64,000 nt of DNA from NCBI GenBank assembly GCA_963717955.1, contig CAVQXR010000001.1, positions 1,860,001-1,924,000 of the forward strand. The letters are read 5' to 3'. The notes below the pieces were generated by a model. It was not told the DNA's origin and made no database searches. It worked only from the letters and a program-made list of their open reading frames with translations. This stretch comes from CAVQXR01 sp963717955 (lineage in GTDB: Bacteria; Actinomycetota; Thermoleophilia; Gaiellales; Gaiellaceae). Every line of letters begins with the position of its first letter. Within the stretch, counting starts at the first letter, position 1. The translations under genes and the position numbers were made by a program. Positions 38,345-46,330 of the stretch are shown piece by piece.

Positions 38345-39243
38345 GCTCCTCCCTTTCCCTTCGTCGACAGCGCGTCCTGCACGGCCCGCGCGAGCGCGGG
38401 CGCCACCGGCCCGGGCCGATAGTCCAGCACATTCTCCGCCTTCTTGCTGGAAAAGTACATCGGCAACCGGGCGAGCGTCACCTCGTCGCGATTCGCGAGG
38501 CCCAGTCGCGCCGCCGCGACCGCGGCGAGGTACGGGACTCGGAGGCGGGGCCGACGGACTCCGGCGAGGTCGGCGATCGCCGCGAAGAGGTCGCCGAGCG
38601 GGAGGTTGACGCCACCGAGCAGATACCGCTCCCTGCGTTCTCCACGCTCGAATGCGAGCACGTGGCCGCGTGCAACGTCCCGAACGTCGACGACGTTCAG
38701 CCCCGTCGTCCCGACGTAGCCCGGGATGGCTCCGCTGGCGACACCGGCGATCATCCAGCCCGTCGGAGTCGGCCTGCGGTCGCCGTCGCCGACGGGGGCG
38801 GTCGGGTTGACCACGACGGCGTCGAGGTCGCTGGCTGCCGCTGCGAGCACGAGTTGCTCCGACTCGAGCTTCGTCCGCTTGTACGGCACCTCGAGCTCCC
38901 ACGCGGGCGGGCCGTCCTCCTCGGTCGCCTCGCGCCCGTGCACGGGACCGCAGGTGCCGGCCGTGCTGCAGTGGACGAGGCGGCCGACGCGGCCCGCGCG
39001 ACACGCGTCGACGACGTTCCGGGTCCCTTCGACGTTCACGCGCTCGATGAGCACGGGATCTGCGTCGTAGCTGTAGAGCGCCGCAACGTGGAAGACGCCG
39101 TGGCAGCCCTCGACCGCTTGCAGGAGGCCATCCCGGTCGAGAAGATCGACGCGCTCGGTCCGGACCTCCCACCCTTGATCGACGAGCTCGCGCGCGACGT
39201 GGGCTCCGACGAAGCCCGTCGCCCCGGTCACGTAGGCGCGCAC
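38341..39243 (-). CDS. hpnA: Hopanoid-associated NAD-dependent epimerase/dehydratase
   Basis: 300 residues, extended SDR. Cofactor motif TGATGFVGAHVAREL at the N-terminus, catalytic Ser/Thr in HCSTAGTCG and YxxxK in YKRTKLESEQ. The C-terminal segment ends with YFSSKKAENVLDYRPGPVAPAL, typical of this family. HpnA is common in hopanoid clusters, but its exact reaction is not settled. GTG 39243 is four bases from the shc stop, and the stop overlaps hpnH. Confidence 0.92.
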   Translation of the reverse strand: MRAYVTGATGFVGAHVARELVDQGWEVRTERVDLLDRDGLLQAVEGCHGVFHVAALYSYDADPVLIERVNVEGTRNVVDACRAGRVGRLVHCSTAGTCGPVHGREATEEDGPPAWELEVPYKRTKLESEQLVLAAAASDLDAVVVNPTAPVGDGDRRPTPTGWMIAGVASGAIPGYVGTTGLNVVDVRDVARGHVLAFERGERRERYLLGGVNLPLGDLFAAIADLAGVRRPRLRVPYLAAVAAARLGLANRDEVTLARLPMYFSSKKAENVLDYRPGPVAPALARAVQDALSTKGKGGA

Positions 39244-39247
39244 GGCG

Positions 39248-41110
39248 TCAGGCCTCCCGGCGGAGGGCGTCGCGGTATCGACCGAGGGCGATCAGCGGCC
39301 ACACGATCCGGTACAGGTGGTAGCGAATGAGGAAATCACGCGGGAAGCCCGTAGCCGTGAAGTGCTCCTCGTCCCAGTCGCCGTCCTCGCGCTGGGTGGC
39401 ACACAGCCAGTCGGCCGCGCGCCGTGCGGTGTCCGACCGGGCCTCGCCGGCGGCCACGAGCCCGATCAGCGCCCAGGCCGTCTGCGACGCGGTGCCGGCG
39501 CCTCGACCGATCCAGGCGCGCCCCTGCTCCCCGCGATCGTAGGAGCGGCAGTCCTCGCCGAAGGAGCCATCGGCCGCCTGGTGGCGCCGGAGCCATTCCA
39601 CGCCGCGCTGCACGGCCTGATGGTCGGACGGAACGCCGGCAGCCTCGAGGGCCGGAAGGGCGGCGCCGGTGCCGTAGACGTGGTTGACGCCCCAGCGGCC
39701 CCACCAGGATCCGTCCACCTCCTGCTCACGGAGGATGTATGCGACGCCGCGACCCACCTGCGTCCCGAACCCCGGCTCGCCCGCGATCAGCTCGACGACG
39801 TGCGCGGTGACGTCGACGCTCGGTGGGTCGATGACGGCCCCGAAATCGCAGAAGGGGATGTCGTAGAGCCAGTCGTCGTCGTTGTCCACGTCGAAGGCAC
39901 CCCAGCCGCCGTTCTCACACTGCATGCCCACGATCCACCGGCACGTGCGCGCGACGGCAGCGCGTCCGAGCCCGAGCTTCCGCAGTGCCAGGGCGACCAC
40001 GGCCGCGTCGTCGATGTCCGGGTACAGGTCGTTGTCGTACTCGAATGACCACCCGCCCGGCTCGACCCCGGGGGCGCGCACGGCCCAGTCACCCCGGGCC
40101 CTGACCTCCTCCCCGAGGATCCAGGCAGACGCCCGGCCGACAGCGTGGTGGTCTGCGCCCACGCCGACGGCGGCGAGCCCGAGCAGGCCGAGGCCGGTGT
40201 CCCAGACCGGTGACTGACACGCCTCGGGCCGTAACCGGTCGCCGTCGTCGACGAGGAACCGGCTCCAGCCGGCGATCCCGTTGCGCATGACCGGCGAGTC
40301 CCAGCCGTGGCCCCGGCATGCGAGCGCGATCAGCGACCAGACCCATGGCGGCTGGATCCCGCCCCAGCAGCCGTCCCGCTCCTGGCGGTCGACGATCCAA
40401 CGCTCCGCGACACGCAGCGCGTGCTGGCGCCCGGGCTTGACGGGGGAGCGCGCATAGAGCCCGAGGAGCCGATCGACGTCGTCCCACACGTTCTGCCTCC
40501 GCCTCGGCGGGGGTCCGAGGTCGAGCTCGCGCCAGGCCCGCCGGGCGGGCAGCGGCCTGACCGGCCGATAGTGCATCACGACCGCGAGCGGCAGCACCGT
40601 CTGTCGCGCCCAGCAGGCGAACGTGTAGAGCGAGACGGGGAACGACGGACGGAGGAGCACGAGCTCGACGGGAAGCTGGGGCACTCGCTCCCACGGCCAC
40701 AGCCCGAAGAGCGCGAACCAGATGCGCGTGAAGACGCGGGCGCCTCCGACGCCGCCGCGCGTGAGACAGAACTCCTTCGCCGTCGCGAGCTGAGGCGCCA
40801 CGTCGGAGAGCCCGGCGAGTCGGAGCGCCGCATAAGCCTCCATCGTCGCGTTGATGTCCGGGTCGCCTCCGTGGTAGATCGACCAGAGCCCGTCAGGGCG
40901 CTGCTCGGCGAGGAGCTCGGCCATCACCCGCGCGGTCGTCTCCTCGTCGCGGATCCCGAGGAACTCGAGGAAGAGCAGGTGCTCGGCCGTGATGGTCACG
41001 TTCGACTCGAGCTCCCCGACCCACCAGCCGCCGGGATCCTGAAGCTCGACGAGGCGACCGACGGCACCGTCGATCGCCCGGTCGAGCGCGGTCGGCGAGG
41101 TCGCGGTCAC
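39248..41110 (-). CDS. shc: Squalene-hopene cyclase
   Basis: 620 residues, peripheral membrane triterpene cyclase. The protonating DXDD motif is DIDD near residue 363 (DLYPDIDDAAVVAL). Multiple QW motifs stabilise the barrels, for example QDPGGWWVGE, QRPDGLW, QERDGCWGGIQPPW, CENGGWGAF, QEVDGSWWGRWGV and REDGDWDE. It converts squalene to hopene and diplopterol. GTG 41110 gives the expected N-terminus; there is no obvious Shine-Dalgarno sequence. A 204-base gap separates it from hpnE, the only sizeable gap in the operon. Confidence 0.96.
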   Translation of the reverse strand: MTATSPTALDRAIDGAVGRLVELQDPGGWWVGELESNVTITAEHLLFLEFLGIRDEETTARVMAELLAEQRPDGLWSIYHGGDPDINATMEAYAALRLAGLSDVAPQLATAKEFCLTRGGVGGARVFTRIWFALFGLWPWERVPQLPVELVLLRPSFPVSLYTFACWARQTVLPLAVVMHYRPVRPLPARRAWRELDLGPPPRRRQNVWDDVDRLLGLYARSPVKPGRQHALRVAERWIVDRQERDGCWGGIQPPWVWSLIALACRGHGWDSPVMRNGIAGWSRFLVDDGDRLRPEACQSPVWDTGLGLLGLAAVGVGADHHAVGRASAWILGEEVRARGDWAVRAPGVEPGGWSFEYDNDLYPDIDDAAVVALALRKLGLGRAAVARTCRWIVGMQCENGGWGAFDVDNDDDWLYDIPFCDFGAVIDPPSVDVTAHVVELIAGEPGFGTQVGRGVAYILREQEVDGSWWGRWGVNHVYGTGAALPALEAAGVPSDHQAVQRGVEWLRRHQAADGSFGEDCRSYDRGEQGRAWIGRGAGTASQTAWALIGLVAAGEARSDTARRAADWLCATQREDGDWDEEHFTATGFPRDFLIRYHLYRIVWPLIALGRYRDALRREA

Positions 41111-41246
41111 GGGAGGCCCCGGGGCCGCATCCGGGCGGTCGCGCAGCCTCGGCCCCCGCCTTCAGCCGATCGGCAGCGGAACGATCCGGCACGCGTGCGT
41201 GCCGAAGCTGTCACGGTCCGTCACCCACCGGTCACTCGAGCGACAG

Positions 41247-41281
41247 TACGCTGATAGCGGGTGGAGGCGTGGGGTGGCCCC
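41247..41281 (+). other. 35-bp conserved element, copy 1 (promoter-like, antisense to the hpn operon)
   Basis: Starts with TACGCT and continues GATAGCGGGTGGAGG...GGGGTGGCCCC. It matches the element at 49106-49140 at 28 of 35 positions, without gaps. Eight bases after the hexamer is a GTG opening a frame antisense to the 3' part of hpnE. The remainder of the 204-base shc-hpnE gap (41111-41314) shows nothing else I can name. Confidence 0.5.
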
Positions 41282-41314
41282 GGCGCCGGCGAGGTGGTGG
41301 CGTCTGGGACGGTT

Positions 41315-42595
41315 TCACGCCCGAGAGCCCACGGTTCGCGCCGTGCGTGCGAGCAGGTGGGCAGCAGCCCTGCGGCCGCTTCGAATTGCGCCCTCCATCG
41401 TGGCGGGCCAGCCGGTATCAGTCCAGGTTCCTGCTCGAGCGACGCCGCGAAGCGAGGTCTCCGTTCCACGGCGGAGAATCGCCGTGCCGGGGCGCCCGGC
41501 GAAGGTCGCTTCGGGCTCTCGGCTCACCCGGGACCAGAGCAGCTCGGCCGGTCCGAGGCGATCGGTCAGAGAGCCGGCGATCAGCTCGACGAGCTCACGG
41601 CCTCGGGTCGCCGCGAGGTCGGGAACCCCGCTCGAGACGACCGTCAGGTACTGACCTTCACGCGGCGCATGGCCTGTCAGCCGGCCACGGTCGAAGACCC
41701 AGTGGGCCGGGCTGTCGAGCAACGCCGCGAGCGGTGGGCGGAGAAGCTGACGGTCGAAGAGGAGATGGACGCTCACGATCGGCGAGTGCGCGAGGCCCGG
41801 GCGCGGCTCGCCCAGCAGGTCGGCGCTCTCGTTCGGTGGCAACGCGACGACGATCGCGTCGGTCGTGATCCGGTCTCCGTCTGCGGTCGTCAGCGCGCCC
41901 GGCTCCAGCGAGGCGACGCGCGTCCGAGCCTGGATCGACGCCCCGGCCACCCGTAGGGCCTGCTCGGCGGCCACGCCGTGCATCTCCCCGAGCGGCGCAA
42001 CAGGGAGAAGCAGGTCGCTCGCCTCCCGATCGGAGAGCATCGCGGTCTGGACGGTGAAGATGCCGAGCGCGGCGCTGGCCTCGTCGCACGGGAGGTTGAG
42101 CGCGGGCCGGATGAACACGTCCCAGAAGCGCTCGATCGAGCGGGACGTCGAGCCGAGCCGGCGTAGAAGCGAGCCAAAGCTCTCGCCATCGTGCATCAGC
42201 GCGTCGAGCCTCCCGAGCCGGCGTGCCACGAGGCCCGCGGCAAGCCGCTCGGAGACGCCGAGGTGTCCGTACCGCAGCAGCGCCACGGGCCCTGCGCCGA
42301 GCAGCGCAACCCTTCGCCGCTCGTCGATCACCGGCATGCTCAGCCTCACCCGGCGCACCGCGTCAGCGCGGCCGATCCGGTCGAGGAAGCGCACGTACTC
42401 GCTACAGCAGCCGAGCGCGACATGCTGGCCATTGTCAGGCGCTGGCGCCGGGTCGCCGTCACGCTCCGGCAGCGTTTGCACCGCGCCGCCGAGGGTCGGC
42501 CGGGCTTCGAGGAGCGTCACCTCGGCGCCCGCGTCGAGAAGATCGAGCGCGGCCGCGATGCCGGCCAGCCCGCCGCCGACGACCGCAGCTCTCAC
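41315..42595 (-). CDS. hpnE: Squalene-associated FAD-dependent desaturase
   Basis: 426 residues, flavin amine-oxidase/phytoene-desaturase fold. FAD-binding motif AAVVGGGLAGIAAALDLL near residues 3-20, second motif LLEARPTLGGAVQTL, and C-terminal GTWTDTGWPATMEGAIRSGR. In the HpnCDE route it reduces hydroxysqualene to squalene. GTG 42595 overlaps the stop of hpnD (GTGA). The protein's N-terminus fits the family exactly; a longer open frame upstream overlaps hpnD and is not used. Confidence 0.94.
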   Translation of the reverse strand: MRAAVVGGGLAGIAAALDLLDAGAEVTLLEARPTLGGAVQTLPERDGDPAPAPDNGQHVALGCCSEYVRFLDRIGRADAVRRVRLSMPVIDERRRVALLGAGPVALLRYGHLGVSERLAAGLVARRLGRLDALMHDGESFGSLLRRLGSTSRSIERFWDVFIRPALNLPCDEASAALGIFTVQTAMLSDREASDLLLPVAPLGEMHGVAAEQALRVAGASIQARTRVASLEPGALTTADGDRITTDAIVVALPPNESADLLGEPRPGLAHSPIVSVHLLFDRQLLRPPLAALLDSPAHWVFDRGRLTGHAPREGQYLTVVSSGVPDLAATRGRELVELIAGSLTDRLGPAELLWSRVSREPEATFAGRPGTAILRRGTETSLRGVARAGTWTDTGWPATMEGAIRSGRRAAAHLLARTARTVGSRA

Positions 42596-43443
42596 GCCGC
42601 CTCCCGGAGGAGGCCGCTCCCGATGACGCGTAGCTTGCCGAGCGACGAAAGCCTCGGGCGGGAGGTGAACACGTCGTAGCTTCGCCGCTCCATCTCGTCG
42701 AGCAGGCCGGCGTAGATTCCCGTCAGCGTTCGCACGCACACGGCGCTGCGGGTGTCGAGAAGCGTGCACAGGGCCAACCCCTCGTTCAGCAACGCGCGCG
42801 CGCGCGAGCCCTGGTGAGCCATGAGCGCCCGCCAGCCGGCACCCAGTCGCCCCTCGGCGATGTCGTCCTCCCCGACGGCGAAGCGGGCAAGCTCGTCCCG
42901 GGGCAGGTACACGCGGCCGAGCGACCAATCCTCGGGTACGTCACGCATGATGTTGATCTGCTGGAGGGCGAGCCCGAGGGTCTCGGCCAGGGGGGTCGCC
43001 CGGCGCGGGTCGCGCGGGCCGTACACGGCCGTGCACGCGATCCCGACGGCGCCGGCAACGCGCCGGCAATAGTCGCGCAGCTCGTCCCAGCTCTCGTAGC
43101 GGGTGCGTTCCATGTCCCAGAGGCCGCCCTCGACGAGATCGGCGAGTGCCTGCTTGGGAACGGGATAGCGAATCAGGGTATCGCCGAGGGCGACGAGGAC
43201 GGGATCGTGCATTGGGGCCCGCGGGAGCGCGGCGAGCTCTGCATCGACCTGCAGCAATCGTCGGCGCCGCTCCTCGACGGGCCCGTCGCCGTCGGCGATG
43301 TCGTCGACGCGTCGGGCGAAGGCGTACAGGGCGGACAGGGCGATCCGCTTGGGTTGCGGCAGCAGCATGATCCCCCACGCGAAGTTCCGCGCCTCGCGTC
43401 GCGTGATCCGCCCGCACTCGGCATAGGCCTCCTCGAGTGTCAT
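42592..43443 (-). CDS. hpnD: Presqualene diphosphate synthase
   Basis: 283 residues, squalene/phytoene synthase superfamily. The two aspartate-rich motifs are ARRVDDIADGD and NIMRDVPEDWSLGRVYLP. The N-terminal TRREARNFAWGIMLLPQPKR is typical of HpnD. It condenses two farnesyl diphosphates. ATG 43443 overlaps the stop of hpnC (ATGA), so the two homologues are translationally coupled. The assignment of D rather than C rests on these motifs and on order. Confidence 0.93.
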   Translation of the reverse strand: MTLEEAYAECGRITRREARNFAWGIMLLPQPKRIALSALYAFARRVDDIADGDGPVEERRRRLLQVDAELAALPRAPMHDPVLVALGDTLIRYPVPKQALADLVEGGLWDMERTRYESWDELRDYCRRVAGAVGIACTAVYGPRDPRRATPLAETLGLALQQINIMRDVPEDWSLGRVYLPRDELARFAVGEDDIAEGRLGAGWRALMAHQGSRARALLNEGLALCTLLDTRSAVCVRTLTGIYAGLLDEMERRSYDVFTSRPRLSSLGKLRVIGSGLLREAA

Positions 43444-44291
43444 CCGCGCAGGAGCTCCCGCATCGTCAGCCAGGCGAACGTCCACCGGGTCGGCGCCGGC
43501 CGAGCGGTGAACACGTCCCAGCCCGACCGCTCGAGTGCCCGCAATGCGGCCAGACCGCCCCGTGAGAACAGCGCGATCGACCTGCCGGCCCGGCCCCCGA
43601 TCGCCTCCGCGAGCGGAAGGCCCCGCCGCAGGAGGGCAGACGCACGCGCTGCCTCGAACCGGCAGAGCGTGGCAAGCCGGTCGGAGCCGGGACCGGCGAG
43701 CTCGGGGTCGGACACGCCGAAACGGCGCATGTCCTCCTGGGGAAGGTAGACCCGGCCGAGCGCGAGGTCGCGCGGAAGGTCCTGGAGGAAGTTGACGAGC
43801 TGGAGCCCGGTGCAGACGTCGTCCGACATCGCAACGAGCCCGGCGTCGTTCGCCAGCCCGTAGACGCCGAGCACGACACGCCCGACCGGCTCCGCCGAGT
43901 ACGTGCAGTAACCGCTTACATCGTCCCAGGTCTCGTACCGCGTGCGCTGCTGGTCGATCCGGTTCGCCTCGATCAGTCGCCAGAACGGCTCTCGCGGGAG
44001 CGCGCGATCGTCGATCGTCCGCTGCAGCCGCCGCATGATGCGGGTCTTCGGCTCGCCGTCGAAGCAGCGGTCGAGCTCCCGCTCGAGCTCGAAGAGGAGC
44101 GTGTTGCGGTCTCCTGGAGCTTCGTCGCCGAGGGAGTCGACGAGGCGCGCGAACCCGTAGACGGCCATCAAATGCGGGCGAGCCCACCGGGGCGCGAGCA
44201 ACGAGGCGACCGGGAAGTTCTCGCCGCCCGCGCGCCCGTCGATCTCCTCGAGCGTCAACCCGGGCGTTGCGAGGAGGCTGCCGGCGGACAT
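43440..44291 (-). CDS. hpnC: Hydroxysqualene synthase
   Basis: 283 residues, squalene/phytoene synthase superfamily. Aspartate-rich motifs appear as FARLVDSLGDEA and NFLQDLPRDLALGRVYLPQED. The N-terminal GGENFPVASLLAPRWARPHLMAVYGFARL is characteristic of HpnC. It converts presqualene diphosphate to hydroxysqualene. It is the first gene of the hopanoid operon. ATG 44291 is eight bases downstream of TACGGT, suggesting a leaderless operon mRNA. Confidence 0.93.
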   Translation of the reverse strand: MSAGSLLATPGLTLEEIDGRAGGENFPVASLLAPRWARPHLMAVYGFARLVDSLGDEAPGDRNTLLFELERELDRCFDGEPKTRIMRRLQRTIDDRALPREPFWRLIEANRIDQQRTRYETWDDVSGYCTYSAEPVGRVVLGVYGLANDAGLVAMSDDVCTGLQLVNFLQDLPRDLALGRVYLPQEDMRRFGVSDPELAGPGSDRLATLCRFEAARASALLRRGLPLAEAIGGRAGRSIALFSRGGLAALRALERSGWDVFTARPAPTRWTFAWLTMRELLRG

Positions 44292-44299
44292 CTGGCGGG

Positions 44300-44305
44300 A
44301 CCGTA
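44300..44305 (-). promoter_or_regulatory. -10 hexamer of the hopanoid operon
   Basis: TACGGT on the - strand, eight bases before the hpnC ATG at 44291. No Shine-Dalgarno match lies between. It is the only promoter-like element before the eight-gene series. Confidence 0.5.
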
Positions 44306-44341
44306 CCACGATGCCTGGGCCCTGAAGGGGCGTCGCGCGCA

Positions 44342-44347
44342 TACGAT
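44342..44347 (+). promoter_or_regulatory. -10 hexamer of the aldo/keto reductase gene
   Basis: TACGAT, seven bases before the GTG at 44355. It faces away from the hopanoid promoter 37 bases to the left, so the two share a 63-base divergent region. Confidence 0.5.
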
Positions 44348-44354
44348 CAATGCC

Positions 44355-45158
44355 GTGGAGAAGCGCACGTTCGGGCGGGCCGGCCCGGAGGTCCCGGTCG
44401 TCGGGCTCGGTACCTGGGAGGTCTTCGACGTCGGCCCGGAAGGCATCCCTCGCGCCCGTGCGGTCGTCGACGCGGCCTTTGCGGGCGGGGCCCGGGTGGT
44501 CGACTCGTCCCCGATGTACGGTCGCGCCGAGGCGGTCCTCGCCGAGGCGCTCGGCGGATGGCGCGAGCGGGCGTTCGTGGCCACGAAGATCTGGACACCG
44601 TCGGCCGACGATGCCGAGCGTCAGCTCGCCATGCAGCTGCGGCTCTTTCGCGGTCACGTCGAGCTCGAGCAGATCCACAACCTCGTCGCCTGGGAGGAGC
44701 GGCTCCCGTGGCTCGAACGACAGCGGGATGTGGGCACGGTCGGGCTGATCGGTGCGACGCAACACTACGAGGACCGCCTCGACGAGCTCGAGCGCATCAT
44801 GCGCACGGGACGGATCGATGCGATCCAGATCCCGCTCAACCCGCGTCAGCGGCAGGTGGAGCGCCGCATCCTGCCGCTCGCGGAGGAGCTGGGGCTCGGT
44901 GTCGTCGGGATGCGGCCTCTCGGCGGAGCCGGGTCCCTGATCCCCGCCCCTCCGGCGGCCGAGCTCGAGGCCATCGGCGTCCGCAGCTGGGCGGAGGCGC
45001 TCCTGCGATGGGCGCTCTCCGACCGCCGCGTCCACGTCGTCATTCCCGCGACACGGAACCCCGACCACATGCGGGTGAACCTGGCCGCCGGAGACGGCCG
45101 GCTCCTCGACGACGACGTGCGCGAGCGAATCACCCACCTCGCCGGCGAGGATCGTTAG
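44355..45158 (+). CDS. Aldo/keto reductase family protein
   Basis: 267 residues, TIM-barrel oxidoreductase. The tetrad is recognisable: Asp in RVVDSSPMYGRAE with Tyr, Lys in VATKIWTP, and His in QIHNLVAWEE, so the usual DIHN/QIHN loop is intact. The cofactor side PATRNPDHMRVNLAA is present with a shortened loop. It starts at GTG 44355. The stop TAG (45156-45158) lies within the target duplication of the insertion sequence, so the element abuts the gene without changing its coding sequence. The substrate is unknown. Confidence 0.9.
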   Translation: MEKRTFGRAGPEVPVVGLGTWEVFDVGPEGIPRARAVVDAAFAGGARVVDSSPMYGRAEAVLAEALGGWRERAFVATKIWTPSADDAERQLAMQLRLFRGHVELEQIHNLVAWEERLPWLERQRDVGTVGLIGATQHYEDRLDELERIMRTGRIDAIQIPLNPRQRQVERRILPLAEELGLGVVGMRPLGGAGSLIPAPPAAELEAIGVRSWAEALLRWALSDRRVHVVIPATRNPDHMRVNLAAGDGRLLDDDVRERITHLAGEDR

Positions 45159-45159
45159 A
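45154..45159. repeat. Target-site duplication, left copy
   Basis: GTTAGA directly before the left terminal inverted repeat of the insertion sequence; the identical hexamer follows the right end at 46325. It contains the aldo/keto reductase stop codon. Confidence 0.9.
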
Positions 45160-45212
45160 GTGGACTGTCACCGAGTCGTCCCGACACTTGGGGCCCTCGT
45201 AGAGGCTTGAGA

Positions 45213-45248
45213 GGACGGCACCCGGGTTTTGTAAGCCGGGTGCCGTCC
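45213..45248 (+). terminator. Hairpin inside the insertion sequence before the transposase
   Basis: Perfect 13-bp stem (45213-45225 with 45236-45248) and a 10-base loop GTTTTGTAAG, followed by GTTTCTC. It lies between the element's left end and the transposase start. There it could stop reading from the aldo/keto reductase or reduce transposase translation from outside transcripts. Confidence 0.7.
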
Positions 45249-45302
45249 GTTTCTCGGCTCACCCTCGCCTTCGAGACCAATCGGAGGAAAGGAGTGAGCC
45301 GC

Positions 45303-46289
45303 ATGTCTGAGGATGACGTCCTCTTCGGCTACCGGTTGCAGTTGCTCGACTACGCCGCCCGCACGTCGGTCAGCGAGGCCTGCCGCACCTTCGGGGTGCA
45401 TCGCTCGACCTTCTACCGCTGGAAGCGCCTGGTCGACCGACACGGCCTCGAGGTGCTGCGGCCCCGCGAGCGGCGCCGGCCGAAGATGCCCAACCAGCTG
45501 CCGGCGATGGTGGAGGAGCGGATCGTGGCCTTCGCGATCGCCCATCCCGGCCACGGTCCACGACGGATCGCCTCCGAGTTGGGGCGGGAGAAGTGGGGCG
45601 GGATCGTCGTCTCGGCAAACGGCGTCTGGCGCTGCCTGCGCCGACACGGCCTCAACACCCGCTCGAAGCGGCTCTCCCTCGTCGCGGGCTACCGGGCACC
45701 CTACGAACCACCGCGCGAGCCCGTCCCCGAGCCACACATCGAGGTCGACCATCCCGGCGAGCTGGTCGGCTTCGACTGCTTCTACGTCGGGCGGCTACGA
45801 GGCACCACGGGCGCCGTCTGGCAGCTGACCGCGATCGACTGCTACTCCTCGTTTGCCTGGGCGGAGCTCGTCGTGTGCCCCACTGGCAACCCGTCGGCTA
45901 TCGCCACCTCCAAGCTCGCCCGCCGGGTGGCGCGAGACCTGAAGCGGGCGGCCTGGCGCCTCGAGCGCGTGCTCTGCGACAACGGCAACGAGTTTCGCAA
46001 CGATCGCTTCAAGGGCACGATCGCCTCGCTCGGCTCGCGCATCACCTACATCCGCTCGGGTCGTCCGCAGACGAACGGCAACGTCGAGGCGCTGCAGCGG
46101 CTCATCCTCGAGGAGTGCTGGCGGCCGGCCTTCGCGCGCTACCTCTACCCCCACTGCACGGGCCTCAAGCGCGAGCTCGAGCACTACCTCGCCGAGTACA
46201 ACTTCGACCGCGTCCACCACGGCCGCCTCACCCGTGGACGCATCCCCGCGCACATCGTCTACGGTGCCCGCAAGATGGAGGCGAGATGA
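45303..46289 (+). CDS. Transposase, HTH plus DDE integrase core
   Basis: 328 residues from ATG 45303, with GGAGGAAAGGAG just upstream. The N-terminal helix-turn-helix is EACRTFGVHRSTFYRWKRLV, followed by a second helical DNA-binding segment. The rve core starts near residue 145: the first catalytic Asp in VGFDCFYVG or TAIDCYSSF, the second in LCDNGNEFRND, and the Glu in QTNGNVEALQRLI. The C-terminal part with HYLAEYNFDRVHHGRLTRG is typical of IS481/IS3-like transposases. It appears intact. In-frame sequence upstream of the ATG falls in the hairpin and left end. Confidence 0.95.
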   Translation: MSEDDVLFGYRLQLLDYAARTSVSEACRTFGVHRSTFYRWKRLVDRHGLEVLRPRERRRPKMPNQLPAMVEERIVAFAIAHPGHGPRRIASELGREKWGGIVVSANGVWRCLRRHGLNTRSKRLSLVAGYRAPYEPPREPVPEPHIEVDHPGELVGFDCFYVGRLRGTTGAVWQLTAIDCYSSFAWAELVVCPTGNPSAIATSKLARRVARDLKRAAWRLERVLCDNGNEFRNDRFKGTIASLGSRITYIRSGRPQTNGNVEALQRLILEECWRPAFARYLYPHCTGLKRELEHYLAEYNFDRVHHGRLTRGRIPAHIVYGARKMEAR

Positions 46290-46324
46290 ACCGTGAGTGT
46301 CGGCACATCTCGGAGTCGGTCCAC

Positions 46325-46330
46325 GTTAGA
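46325..46330. repeat. Target-site duplication, right copy
   Basis: GTTAGA directly after the right inverted repeat. It contains the complement of the TAA stop of the convergent CoA-transferase gene (46326-46328). Confidence 0.9.

Larger units (their letters stand above)
45160..46324 (+). mobile_element. Intact insertion sequence, IS481-like, 1,165 bp
   Basis: The ends form 29-bp imperfect inverted repeats (45160-45188 and 46296-46324). Both begin GTGGAC and keep CCGAG and CCGACACT inside, with about 22 of 29 positions matching. Perfect 6-bp duplications (GTTAGA) flank the element. It carries one complete transposase gene, with a terminator-like hairpin near the left end. The family assignment (IS481 group) rests on the HTH plus rve architecture; IS3-group OrfB-like elements are the alternative. 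Perfect target duplications suggest a fairly recent insertion. Confidence 0.92.

Noticed and set aside
41261..41956. 231-codon + strand frame after the conserved element as a real protein
   Set aside because: It is entirely antisense to hpnE and lacks motifs; only its start geometry is noteworthy, so it is reported as part of a finding and not as a CDS.
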